Of a DNA stretch of 64,000 nt, positions 41,087 through 48,802 are shown piece by piece (the stretch's first letter is position 1; every line of letters starts with the position of its first letter). The position numbers and the translations under genes are program-made. A model generated the notes under the pieces. That model did no database searches, was not told the origin of the DNA, and was given only the letters and a program-made list of their open reading frames with translations. Source of the stretch: Microbacterium oxydans (GTDB lineage: Bacteria; Actinomycetota; Actinomycetes; Actinomycetales; Microbacteriaceae); assembly GCF_900095745.1 (NCBI RefSeq), contig NZ_FMIR01000006.1, forward strand, positions 124,001-188,000, read 5' to 3'.

Positions 41087-42073
41087 TCACCGGAAGACGC
41101 GGGTGATGCCGCTCTCGATCTGGGTGAGTTGGATGTAGACGAGGAGCCGGAGGATCGGCCCCAGCAGTGCGCGGCGGACGCGACGGAGGGCCCGGCGGCG
41201 GCGCGGGACGGTCTCCCATGTGAGGGTCACCCGAAGTTGCATTCCGCCTGCGGCATGTTCGAGCGCGAAGGCCACCACTCGCGGGACCCCGTTGTCGGAG
41301 TCCGGATACGTGAAGCGCCAGGTGACGAACGCCCGGTCCTCGGAACGATCGAGGTGGATCAACTGCCGCCGGACGGGATCCTTGACGGGAATCGCCTTGC
41401 CGTCGCGGCTGGTGGTCCTCGTCCTCGCCTCCCAGGGGCCGGTGGCCGCTGCGGGCGCGTCGACCTCGTCGACCACATGGTCCCACTCGGGGATACGGGT
41501 CGCCGACGACAGCAGTTCCCACACGTCGTCGAGCGACGCGGGCACGAAGACCGCACGCGTGCCGGAGAAGGTGTTCTCGGTGAATGTCGGGCGCCGCGAG
41601 AGGCCGAATCGCCGCGCGTCGTCGAGGCGGGTCCGCAGCGCATCCGGGTCGAGGTCGAGTCGTCGCAGGATCGCCTCGATGAGACCGCTCGGCTCGTCCA
41701 CGAGTGCACGCAGCACCGCTGCGGAGTCACCCCGGCGACCTCCACTCGACGCCTCTTTCCACACCGCGATCGCCCGTTCGGTCCATTCGTAGCCCGAGGT
41801 CTCGTGGAACACGATGCGACCGGTGCTGTCCGTGTCGGAGGCGATGCCCACGAGGTCGAGCTGAGCCGCGTGCTGGGCAGTCACGGCCGCACGCGCCGCG
41901 TTCAGGCCCGCGCCCATGCTTCGCAGGATCTGCCCGCCGGTGTCGGGGTCGATCGTCAGGGCGAGCAGGAGGTGATCGATGTCGGCGTCACGCACGCCGA
42001 AACGGGAGGCTTCCTCCATCGCGGCCAGTGACAGCGCGTGCATGGTGGCGGCGGCGTCGATCAACCGGCTCAT
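41087..42073 (-). CDS. Clp N-domain/SRPBCC fusion protein, 328 aa
   Basis: Two domains appear joined. Residues 1-150 resemble a Clp N-terminal substrate-binding repeat (AMEEASRFGVRDADIDHLLLALTID, later SAAVLRALVDEPSGLIEAILRRLDLD). Residues about 165-300 form an SRPBCC/START-like ligand-binding fold (RAVFVPASLDDVWELLSSATRIPEWDHVVDEV). It lacks an AAA+ module, so it is not a protease chaperone itself. It overlaps the small helix-turn-helix gene by ATGA and is probably controlled by that protein. Function unknown; it could bind a hydrophobic ligand and present substrates or control transcription. Confidence 0.8.
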   Translation of the reverse strand: MSRLIDAAATMHALSLAAMEEASRFGVRDADIDHLLLALTIDPDTGGQILRSMGAGLNAARAAVTAQHAAQLDLVGIASDTDSTGRIVFHETSGYEWTERAIAVWKEASSGGRRGDSAAVLRALVDEPSGLIEAILRRLDLDPDALRTRLDDARRFGLSRRPTFTENTFSGTRAVFVPASLDDVWELLSSATRIPEWDHVVDEVDAPAAATGPWEARTRTTSRDGKAIPVKDPVRRQLIHLDRSEDRAFVTWRFTYPDSDNGVPRVVAFALEHAAGGMQLRVTLTWETVPRRRRALRRVRRALLGPILRLLVYIQLTQIESGITRVFR

Positions 42074-42315
42074 GAGTTCCTCCGGGGGACGACGATAGTC
42101 GGATCGATCCGCTTCGAGTGCTTCTTGTGCACGGCCTGCCGAGTCACACCCAGGGCATCGGCGATGGCTTGCCAGCTCATGCCGGAGCGCAATCCGGCTT
42201 CGACCTGGCGCAGTTCGAGGGCATCGGCGAGGGTGCGCAAGGAGGCGACCGCCCGCAGTCCCGCACGGGGGTCTGTCGTGTCCGCGGCGATCTGTGCGAC
42301 ATCGAGGGATTCCAT
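42070..42315 (-). CDS. Small helix-turn-helix regulator, 81 aa
   Basis: Compact DNA-binding protein. The HTH reads GMSWQAIADALGVTRQAVHKKH, the last helix carrying the recognition residues. The ATG at 42315 has AGG 8 nt upstream; a TTG at 42324 is a less likely earlier start. It is first in an operon with the ClpN-SRPBCC gene (ATGA overlap). Two direct repeats containing CAAC-n4-GTTG lie over its leader and just upstream and are likely its operators. Confidence 0.85.
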   Translation of the reverse strand: MESLDVAQIAADTTDPRAGLRAVASLRTLADALELRQVEAGLRSGMSWQAIADALGVTRQAVHKKHSKRIDPTIVVPRRNS

Positions 42316-42319
42316 GTCT

Positions 42320-42362
42320 GTCAACCTACGTTGCTCGCGACCACAATGTCAACCTGGGTTGC
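42320..42362. promoter_or_regulatory. Two 15-bp direct repeats upstream of the small HTH gene
   Basis: GTCAACCTACGTTGC (42320-42334) and GTCAACCTGGGTTGC (42348-42362) are 28 bp apart. Each contains the dyad CAAC-n4-GTTG; the second is CAACCTGGGTTG. The first covers the ribosome-binding region, so binding should repress the HTH-ClpN/SRPBCC operon. Confidence 0.75.
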
Positions 42363-42387
42363 TTCGCCGGGTTCGCGGCGAGGCCCC

Positions 42388-43572
42388 TCAGACGGTCGAC
42401 GGATGCAGCACGACCTTGATGCAGCCGTCCTCCTTCTTCTGGAACGTGCGGTACAGGTCGGGCGCATCGTCGAGCGGTGCGTGATGGGTGGTCAGGTCCA
42501 TGACGCCCAGCGGATCGGCGGCATCCTCCACGAGGGGCAGCAGGTCGTCGACCCAGTTCTTCACGTTGCACTGCCCCATGCGCAGGGTGATCTGCTTGTC
42601 GAAGAGGGTCTTCATGGGCATGATGTCGGCGTCCCCCGCGTACACACCGCTCAGCGACACGGTTCCGCCCCGGCGCACGACATCGATCGAGGCGTAGACG
42701 GCGGCGAGCCGGTCGACCCCGGCCTTGTCGAACACCTGGCGCGCGGCCGGGTCGGGAAGCAGCCCGACCGCCTTCTGCAGGAACTCGACTCCCGAGTTGC
42801 CGTGCGCCTCGAGTCCCACGGCATCCACCACCGAGTCGGCGCCGCGCCCCTCGGTCAGATCCCGCAGCTCCTCGACGACGGTGTTGGTCAGGTCGAACGT
42901 CTCGATGCCGTGGCGCTCGGCCATCGCCCGCCGCTCCGGCACCGGATCGACCGCGAGCACCCGATACCCGCGATGCCGTCCGATGCGCGAGACGAACTGT
43001 CCGACCGGCCCGAGGCCCATCACGGCGAGCGTCCCGCCCTCCGGAACCTGCGCGTACTCGACGCCCTGCCAGGCCGTGGGGAGGATGTCGCTGAGGAAGA
43101 GGTAGCGCTCGTCGGGCAGGTCGGACGCCACCGGGATGTGGTTGTAGTCGGCAAGCGGCACCCGCAGATACTCGGCCTGTCCGCCCGGAACCTGGCCGTA
43201 GAGCTTCGTGTACCCGAACAGCGCCGCCCCGCTGCCGTACTCCCGCACCTGCGTGGTCTCGCACTGGGACTGCAGTCCGCGCCGGCAGAGGAAGCACTCG
43301 CCGCACGAGATGTTGAACGGGATCACCACGCGGTCGCCGACCGACAGCTTCGTGACGCCCGCACCGACCTCGACGACGACTCCCATCGGCTCATGGCCCA
43401 GGATGTCTCCGCGATCGAGGAACGGCCCGAGCAACTCGTACAGGTGCAGATCCGATCCGCAGATCGCGGAGGAGGTGACACGGATGATGGCGTCCGTGGG
43501 TTCGTGGATGACCGGATCGGCGACCTCCTCGACGGTCACGTTGCGCTTGCCCTGCCAGGTGAGTGCCTTCAT
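42388..43572 (-). CDS. Zinc-dependent alcohol dehydrogenase (GroES-like), 394 aa
   Basis: Oxidises an alcohol or formaldehyde-thiol adduct with NAD(P). Catalytic zinc ligands Cys38 (CGSDLH) and His60-Glu61 (GHEP), the structural zinc cysteines Cys90, Cys93, Cys96 and Cys104, and the GLGPVGQF Rossmann motif are present. The insert near residues 260-300 and length of about 390 resemble glutathione-independent formaldehyde dehydrogenase/FdhA-type members. The ATG has AGGACACC upstream. It is monocistronic and divergent from the SRPBCC gene. Substrate uncertain. Confidence 0.88.
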   Translation of the reverse strand: MKALTWQGKRNVTVEEVADPVIHEPTDAIIRVTSSAICGSDLHLYELLGPFLDRGDILGHEPMGVVVEVGAGVTKLSVGDRVVIPFNISCGECFLCRRGLQSQCETTQVREYGSGAALFGYTKLYGQVPGGQAEYLRVPLADYNHIPVASDLPDERYLFLSDILPTAWQGVEYAQVPEGGTLAVMGLGPVGQFVSRIGRHRGYRVLAVDPVPERRAMAERHGIETFDLTNTVVEELRDLTEGRGADSVVDAVGLEAHGNSGVEFLQKAVGLLPDPAARQVFDKAGVDRLAAVYASIDVVRRGGTVSLSGVYAGDADIMPMKTLFDKQITLRMGQCNVKNWVDDLLPLVEDAADPLGVMDLTTHHAPLDDAPDLYRTFQKKEDGCIKVVLHPSTV

Positions 43573-43719
43573 GGTGTCCTCCGATCATCGGTCCGTGTCG
43601 GCCCACGTTCGTCGAGGGATGCGGTACAGCCAACCGGGTTGACAGACGCGCAGCCGCCCGTGTCAAGCGTCTTCTGCGGTCGTCTCCGGGCGTGCAGGAT
43701 GATCGCGGACGGAGGAATC

Positions 43720-44202
43720 ATGGCGACGAACACTCGTGACCTGACCTGCACCACGGAAGATGTGTTCCGCGTGCTCGCGAACGGCTGGCTGTATCCCGGA
43801 TGGGTGGTCGGAGCCTCGCGCATGCGCGACGTCGATGAGTCCTGGCCCGAGGTCGGCGCGCAGTTGCATCATTCCTTCGGTGTGTGGCCGGCGCTGCTCG
43901 ATGACAGGACCGAGGTGCAGGAGTGGGATGCGCCGCACCGGATGGTGCTCACCGCGCGCGGCTGGCCGATGGGCGAGGCCAAGGTCACGCTGCGCGCGCG
44001 CACGACGGCATCGGGCTGTCAGGTGCGCATCGACGAGGAACCCGTGAAGGGGCCGGCGGCGCTCATCCCCCGATTCCTCACCACGCCGATGCTGCGCTGG
44101 CGCAACGCCGAGACACTGCACCGGCTCGCCTATCTCGCCGAGGGTCGAGCGGGTGACGACGACAGGAGCCCGGGCGGGGTCACTCCCCCGAGTTCTTCTT
44201 GA
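43720..44202 (+). CDS. SRPBCC-superfamily protein, 160 aa
   Basis: Single-domain START-like ligand-binding fold, polyketide-cyclase/dehydrase type. The pattern is typical: TEDVFRVLANGWLYPGWVVGASRMRDVDESWP, then GAQLHHSFGVWPALLDD, and a final amphipathic helix RWRNAETLHRLAYLA. The ATG follows GGAGGA at 5 nt; ATG codons just upstream are less well placed. Its 3' end overlaps the convergent gene by 23 bp. The ligand is unknown. Confidence 0.85.
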   Translation: MATNTRDLTCTTEDVFRVLANGWLYPGWVVGASRMRDVDESWPEVGAQLHHSFGVWPALLDDRTEVQEWDAPHRMVLTARGWPMGEAKVTLRARTTASGCQVRIDEEPVKGPAALIPRFLTTPMLRWRNAETLHRLAYLAEGRAGDDDRSPGGVTPPSSS

Positions 44203-45187
44203 ACTGCCGCTCCCAGTCGCGCAGCTCGGAGCGACCGATGAGCGAGTCGAGCGACACCTGGAACAGCAGTCCCTTGCGGGCATTGACCTGCTTGATGTTG
44301 TCGACGATCTGCGTCGTCACCGCCGCCAGCGCCTCGCGCACCTCGGCGATCCGTTCCTCCGGCGCATCCCACAGGTCGGGCCGGGTGAGCAGGTCGAGCA
44401 GATAGTCGGGCTCCAGCGCGGCGACGAGGCGGGCGAGCTTATCGGAGTACTCCGCCTCGGCCAGAGCGACCTGGTCGGTCTCTGCCTTGGCGTCGAGTCG
44501 CACGAAGAGCTGCTCGACGTGTGAGGCGAGCGCGTCGATGCCCGCGGCCGTCTCCGCGGCCACCGGGTTGTTCGGCAGGTTCGCGTAGTCGACCCGCAGC
44601 TCGCGCAGTCGGTTCACCCGCAGGCGGATGCCGCGAGGAACCGGATCCGCCGCGGTCTTCGGCGTGCGACGGCGTCGGGCGAGCAGTCCGATCGCCGTGC
44701 CGCCCGCCGCGAGCAGGACGGCGCCGCTGATCACGACGGGCAGCAACCAGTCCGCTCCTCCACCGGTGCCGCTCGCACCCGGAGAGGAGGGGGTCTCTTC
44801 GACGATCTGCTGCACGGTCTCGACGAGCGCGGTCTGGGTGTCGCCCGCCGCTGCCTCGTTCTCGTTGGCGATCCGCAGCGCCTCTGTGCTTTCGATGGCT
44901 GTCGACGCGGCTTGGAGGTCGTCCCCGATGGCGAGCACCACGGTCTTCTGCGGGGCCTCCTTGGTGATCCGGTTGAGCAGTTCGAGGTCGAATGCCGCGC
45001 CGAGATCGGCATCCGTCGGCAGCACCACGACCGCGATCGAGCCGTCAGCGGGAAGGACATCGGTGAGCGCGGCGGTCAGGGAGTCCCCGCCCTTCACATC
45101 GGGGGCCACGTAGACGTTCCCCGATTGCAGAGCGCCGGCGACAGTGTCGGTGACCCCGCTCAGGTCGGATGCCGCGACGATGATCAT
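44180..45187 (-). CDS. Single-pass membrane protein, partner of the VWA lipoprotein, 335 aa
   Basis: Unrecognised domain architecture. An N-terminal alpha/beta domain (1-130, starting MIIVAASDLSGV) resembles TPM-type or related phosphatase-like folds, but without confident assignment. A Gly-rich linker and one transmembrane helix (148-170) followed by RRRR lead to a helical cytoplasmic part (about 190-335). If the helix inserts with the basic side inside, the N-terminal domain is external although no signal peptide is visible. It starts 7 bp after the VWA lipoprotein gene and is surely co-transcribed. Confidence 0.7.
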   Translation of the reverse strand: MIIVAASDLSGVTDTVAGALQSGNVYVAPDVKGGDSLTAALTDVLPADGSIAVVVLPTDADLGAAFDLELLNRITKEAPQKTVVLAIGDDLQAASTAIESTEALRIANENEAAAGDTQTALVETVQQIVEETPSSPGASGTGGGADWLLPVVISGAVLLAAGGTAIGLLARRRRTPKTAADPVPRGIRLRVNRLRELRVDYANLPNNPVAAETAAGIDALASHVEQLFVRLDAKAETDQVALAEAEYSDKLARLVAALEPDYLLDLLTRPDLWDAPEERIAEVREALAAVTTQIVDNIKQVNARKGLLFQVSLDSLIGRSELRDWERQFKKNSGE

Positions 45188-45194
45188 GCCCACC

Positions 45195-47033
45195 TCAGAA
45201 GTTGTTGATCACGGAGGCGAAGACGAGGTCGATGCGCTCGGCGTCCGACGCGTCGAACATCTGGCCCCCGGTGGCATCGGCGATCCGCTGCAGCACCGAG
45301 GTGTCAGCCGCCGCGCTGTAGGCGATCGGGAAGATCCGCACCGGGGCGTCGGTGCCGCCCTCCTTCGTGCTCTTGCCGATCTTCGCGATCAGCGAGTCGA
45401 GTGAAGTCGTCGAGTCGGTGTCCTCACCGTCCGAGAGCACCACGATCGCGTTGATCCGTCCGGGCTCTGCCCGCTCGCTCATGGCCTCGTACGCGGTGAG
45501 CACCGCGTCGTACAGCGGTGTGCCGTTGCGCTCGGCGTAACGGAGGTCGTCGAGGGAGGAGTCGAGCTTCTCGCCGTCGGCCCCCAGAGGCGTGACCCCG
45601 CGAAGCACCTGGATGCTCTCGCCCTCGTCGGAGGAGACGCCGGTGGTGAACGCCCAGACGCCGACCTCGTCGGTGGAGCGGAAATGGTCGAGCGTCGACT
45701 GTGCGCCCTGGATCGCCCCGTCGAGCCGGGAGCGTCCGTCGCCGATCGGCTCGTCCATCGAGCCGGAGATGTCGATGAGCTCGAGCACGGATGAGGGCTT
45801 GCGAACCTGCGTCCACTGGTCGATCGCGGTGGAGATCACGTCGACCTCGGGCTTCGGCAGCGTCACGGTGGGCTGTGCGGGATCGACACCGAAGTTCGCG
45901 GTGAACAGGTCGCCCAGCGGGACCGATTCGTCGAGCGGACGGAAACCGTACTCGGGAAGGATCGTCTGCGCGGCCTCGGTCTGCAGGAACGCGGCGAAGG
46001 CCTCACCCGCCGTGCGCTGCTCCGGCGTCACCCAGTCGGCACCGAGCACGGTGACGGGGTTGTCCGACCACATCGAACCGCCCTCCGGGTACACGGCGAC
46101 CAGCTTGGTCTTCGGCGGGACCAGGGTCTCTCCCGGCTGCACGGTGTGCGAGTCGGGGTTGCCCTTGTTGTAGTTGAGCAGCGAGGTCTCCTCGAGTGCG
46201 ACCGCCGACACGTAGGCCGAGCCGTTGGCGCCGTTCTGCGTCTCGTCGTACAGCGTCGACAGCACGTTGCCCGTGGTGTCGCCGTAGTGGATCACGCACT
46301 CCTCGAACACGCGGGAGAAGTCGGCTGCGGCATCCACATCCGCCGAGGTCAGCCCCTCCGCCTTGCCCGACGCCTCGTACGACTGCATCAGGATGGTCGA
46401 CAGCCCGGTGGTCGAGGTGTTCGGGTTCGTCTTCGAGATCTTGAAGGCGCCCCAGATGTCCTTGCCCACGCTCCCCCAGCCGTCGGGGTCCTGGCACAGG
46501 CCCTCGAGGTCGGTGATGCTGATCGGCTTGTCCGGCCAGCCGAGCGCCTTGGCCATCGGCTCGGGCATGCCGAACACGACGGGGGTGCGGGTGAAGGATG
46601 CGGGTGTGCCGACGAGGTTCTGCGAGGCGGCCGCCGCGACACGGTCGGTCCAGACGGTGGATGCGGGCGACCACAGGGTGGGCCACAGTGCACGGTCGTC
46701 GCTCGGCCAGTCCTCGCCGGATGTCAGGTAGCGGGCGGCGTTGCCGGATGAGACGTTCGTCGGACGCACGGTGGCGCAGGTGTCGAGCTTGTCGTGCTCC
46801 GGAGAGTCCTTGAACGCGGTCGCCAGCTCGTCGAGCATGTTGACCTTCTCCGACGAGGTCGCCACGGTGATGTGCGTGCAGCCGTCGTCGGGAAAACCCT
46901 GGCTGTCGTCGGGGGTGGGCTCTTCTCCCCCACCGGTGCAGGCCGCCAGCACCAGCGCGACGATCGCCGCCGTCGCCAGGGCGGCAGGTGTTCGCCGGAT
47001 GGTGGTCCTTCGTGCGGTGCGAGGGGCGCTCAT
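45195..47033 (-). CDS. Lipoprotein fusing a solute-binding-like domain to a VWA domain, 612 aa
   Basis: Exported lipoprotein with a lipobox around Cys32 (VLAAC). Residues about 50-400 look like a type 2 extracellular solute-binding protein (EKVNMLDELATAF, WSDNPVTVLGADWVTPEQRTAGEAFAAFL). Residues about 415-600 form a von Willebrand A domain with a complete MIDAS (DISGS at 421-425, then SDGED at 532-536). The transport domain is not adjacent to ABC permeases, so import is doubtful; a surface sensing or assembly role is as likely. The ATG at 47033 gives a normal twin-Arg/Lys-rich signal region. It is followed by its membrane partner gene. Confidence 0.85.
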   Translation of the reverse strand: MSAPRTARRTTIRRTPAALATAAIVALVLAACTGGGEEPTPDDSQGFPDDGCTHITVATSSEKVNMLDELATAFKDSPEHDKLDTCATVRPTNVSSGNAARYLTSGEDWPSDDRALWPTLWSPASTVWTDRVAAAASQNLVGTPASFTRTPVVFGMPEPMAKALGWPDKPISITDLEGLCQDPDGWGSVGKDIWGAFKISKTNPNTSTTGLSTILMQSYEASGKAEGLTSADVDAAADFSRVFEECVIHYGDTTGNVLSTLYDETQNGANGSAYVSAVALEETSLLNYNKGNPDSHTVQPGETLVPPKTKLVAVYPEGGSMWSDNPVTVLGADWVTPEQRTAGEAFAAFLQTEAAQTILPEYGFRPLDESVPLGDLFTANFGVDPAQPTVTLPKPEVDVISTAIDQWTQVRKPSSVLELIDISGSMDEPIGDGRSRLDGAIQGAQSTLDHFRSTDEVGVWAFTTGVSSDEGESIQVLRGVTPLGADGEKLDSSLDDLRYAERNGTPLYDAVLTAYEAMSERAEPGRINAIVVLSDGEDTDSTTSLDSLIAKIGKSTKEGGTDAPVRIFPIAYSAAADTSVLQRIADATGGQMFDASDAERIDLVFASVINNF

Positions 47034-47065
47034 GCGCCAAGGGTACCGATGTATCGGGCTCCCGA

Positions 47066-47890
47066 TCACGCGGTTCCGGTGCGCATGAACTCCTCAGCCG
47101 CCTGCACCTGCTCCACACTCGGGCGGATGCCGGTGTAGAGCACGAACTGCTCGAGAGCCTGCAGAGTCGCGACCTCGGCCCCGGTGATCAGGGTCTTGCC
47201 TGCCGCGCGGCCCGCGATGATCAGGGGTGTCTCCGCGGGCAGCGCGACGACGTCGAAGACGACGGATGCCGCCCCGATCGCCGCCTCCGAGAACGCGAGC
47301 GTGTGCTCCTCTGCGCCACCGGCCATCCCGATCGGAGTGACATTGACGAGGATGTCCGCCGTCGCATCGCCGACTTCCGCCGCCCAGGCGAAGTCGTACA
47401 GGTCGGCGAGTGCGCGCCCGTTGGATTCGTTCCGCGCGACGACGGTGACGTCGGTGAAGCCGGCGTCGCGGAAGGCGGCTGCGGTGGCCTTGGCCATGCC
47501 GCCGGAGCCGCGAAGCAGTACGGAGGCTGCGGGATCCAGCTCGTTGCGCGTGATCAGCTGCGCGATCGCGGAGTAGTCGGTGTTGTACGCCGTGAGCACG
47601 CCCGCGTCGTTCACGATCGTGTTGACCGAATCGATCGCCGTCGCCGAGGGGTCCATCCGATCGACCAGCGCGATCACGTCCTCCTTGTACGGCATGGAGA
47701 TCGCGCAGCCGCGGATGCCGAGTCCGCGCACGCCGGCGATGGCCTGCGCGAGGTCGGTCGGAGCGAAGGCCTTGTAGATCCAGTTGAGTCCGAGCGCCTC
47801 GTAGAGGTGGTTGTGGAAGCGCGTCCCGTTGTTGCTCGGCCGCGCCGACAGCGAGATGCAGAGCGTCATGTCCTTGTTGAGCAGCGTCAC
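47066..47890 (-). CDS. Shikimate 5-dehydrogenase-family protein, 274 aa
   Basis: NADP-dependent oxidoreductase of the AroE/YdiB fold. Shikimate-binding residues are recognisable (SxS near the start, ISMPYKE with the catalytic lysine, NTD) and the nucleotide loop is GSGGMAKATAAAF instead of the AroE GAGGA. The AroE SLSP-type start is altered here to SLSARPSNNGTRFHN. This pattern fits shikimate dehydrogenase-like paralogues, whose substrates can be quinate or others. The GTG start at 47890 has a weak Shine-Dalgarno. It may be co-transcribed with the VWA lipoprotein gene 32 bp downstream, though no functional link is evident. Confidence 0.82.
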   Translation of the reverse strand: MTLLNKDMTLCISLSARPSNNGTRFHNHLYEALGLNWIYKAFAPTDLAQAIAGVRGLGIRGCAISMPYKEDVIALVDRMDPSATAIDSVNTIVNDAGVLTAYNTDYSAIAQLITRNELDPAASVLLRGSGGMAKATAAAFRDAGFTDVTVVARNESNGRALADLYDFAWAAEVGDATADILVNVTPIGMAGGAEEHTLAFSEAAIGAASVVFDVVALPAETPLIIAGRAAGKTLITGAEVATLQALEQFVLYTGIRPSVEQVQAAEEFMRTGTA

Positions 47891-47968
47891 CGCATCAGGC
47901 TACCTCCGCGTCCTTTCGGGCACCGGGAGCAGTGCCCGACGTGGGTCGATCTCACCCGGAGGAGGTCC

Positions 47969-47998
47969 GTGACGGGACCGTGCGCACTCCCCTATGGT
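47969..47998 (+). promoter_or_regulatory. Putative promoter of the structured RNA
   Basis: GTGACG (47969-47974) and TATGGT (47993-47998) each match four of six consensus bases with an 18-bp spacer. The predicted start is near 48004-48006, where the outer helix of the RNA begins. Confidence 0.4.
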
Positions 47999-48004
47999 GA
48001 AGGT

Positions 48005-48136
48005 GCGTGCACAAGGGGATTGATCGTCTCCGTCTCTCCCCAGGAGACGGACGGCCCACCCCAGGGGCAAGACGATCCGTGCATGCGATTGGGCCCCCTC
48101 GAGTAGTTCAGTCCCCAATGGACTGCTCGAGGGGGT
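48005..48136 (+). ncRNA. Candidate structured RNA with three hairpins and a three-way junction
   Basis: Unrecognised RNA, read directly from base pairing. The outer helix GCGTGCAC (48005-48012) pairs with GTGCATGC (48079-48086, one G-U pair). Inside it GATCGTC (48022-48028) pairs with GACGATC (48071-48077). They enclose hairpin A (TCCGTCTC/GAGACGGA, 48029-48036 with 48044-48051) and hairpin B (GCCC/GGGC, 48054-48057 with 48065-48068), with loops TCCCCAG and ACCCCAG. Hairpin C (CCCCCTCGAG, 48094-48103 with 48126-48135) holds an inner CAGTCC/GGACTG stem. The G-U pair would be a C-A clash on the other strand, so the plus strand is favoured. Known actinobacterial C-rich-loop RNAs (6C class) are a possible comparison, not an identification. 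Confidence 0.6.
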
Positions 48137-48170
48137 CGCTATCGGGTCCTGCACACCGATTTTCGGATTT

Positions 48171-48188
48171 GTCCCCCAAAAGGGGGAC
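48171..48188. promoter_or_regulatory. GTCCCCC-AAAA-GGGGGAC palindrome
   Basis: A perfect 7-bp arm pair with a 4-nt A spacer, between the candidate RNA and the cspA leader. It could be a regulator site or a hairpin ending the RNA. Confidence 0.5.
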
Positions 48189-48459
48189 ACGCGCTCCGAA
48201 AAGGAGTTAGGCTGTTCTTGACGCACCCTCCGGTCGTCTTCGGCCCTCATCGCTCCCCCCGCGGTGAGGGCCACACCATTTTCTGGGCGTCATCCGCTCG
48301 CGCGCCCCCGGGAACCCGCCGCATGACGGCCATGTGCCGCTCGTGCAACATTTGGATTACCTTCTTGCCGCGGCTATTCCCCTCGGGGTCTCCTCCACTA
48401 GCGTTAGCGGTGTCGGGGCATCCCTGCGTCGGCTTCTTCATCAGCAGAACAGGCAGTAC

Positions 48460-48666
48460 ATGAGCACCCAGGGCACGGTTAAGTGGTTCAACTCGGAGAA
48501 GGGCTTCGGCTTCATCTCCCCCGACGACGGAGGCGCTGACGTCTTCGCACATTACTCCGCCATCGAATCGTCCGGCTACCGGTCTCTCGAAGAGAACCAG
48601 CGAGTCGAGTTCGACGTGGCACAGGGCCCGAAGGGCCTGCAGGCAGAGAACATCCGCCCCGTCTGA
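48460..48666 (+). CDS. cspA: Cold-shock protein CspA, 68 aa
   Basis: Single-stranded nucleic-acid-binding RNA chaperone. The five-stranded OB fold shows the RNP1 motif KGFGFI (about 14-19) and RNP2 DVFAHYSAI (about 28-36), with aromatic residues for base stacking. Length is typical. The ATG is preceded by AGGCAGTAC. Cold-shock genes often carry long structured leaders, and the stretch upstream here is long and hairpin-rich. It ends 12 bp before a terminator. Confidence 0.95.
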   Translation: MSTQGTVKWFNSEKGFGFISPDDGGADVFAHYSAIESSGYRSLEENQRVEFDVAQGPKGLQAENIRPV

Positions 48667-48677
48667 GACGGGCGATA

Positions 48678-48733
48678 CACAGGACTCCCCGACCGGAGCG
48701 CCATGACGGCGTCATCCGGCGGGGAGTTCTGTG
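48678..48733 (+). terminator. Terminator of cspA
   Basis: CACAGGACTCCCCG (48678-48691) pairs with CGGGGAGTTCTGTG (48720-48733) with one wobble; an internal small stem fills the loop. Confidence 0.8.
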
Positions 48734-48802
48734 CTTCCGGCGGTCTGCTCCGGCGTGCCGGCACGGCGACCGCCGGATGCACGCGGGTCGCCAGTGCCGG
48801 CG

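Larger units (their letters stand above)
47891..48459. other. 569-bp gene-free region upstream of cspA
   Basis: No convincing protein gene; the open frames here lack ribosome-binding sites and family-like content. The left part is the leader of the minus-strand AroE-like gene. The middle holds the candidate RNA and its promoter. At 48171-48188 GTCCCCC-AAAA-GGGGGAC forms a further hairpin. CTCCGAAAAGGAG at about 48195-48207 forms another. The last 250 bp probably are the cspA promoter and long 5' untranslated leader. Confidence 0.6.

Noticed and set aside
48218..48463. An 81-codon frame upstream of cspA
   Set aside because: No ribosome-binding site, odd composition (Pro, Arg, Trp, Cys) and it runs through the cspA leader; better explained as non-coding.
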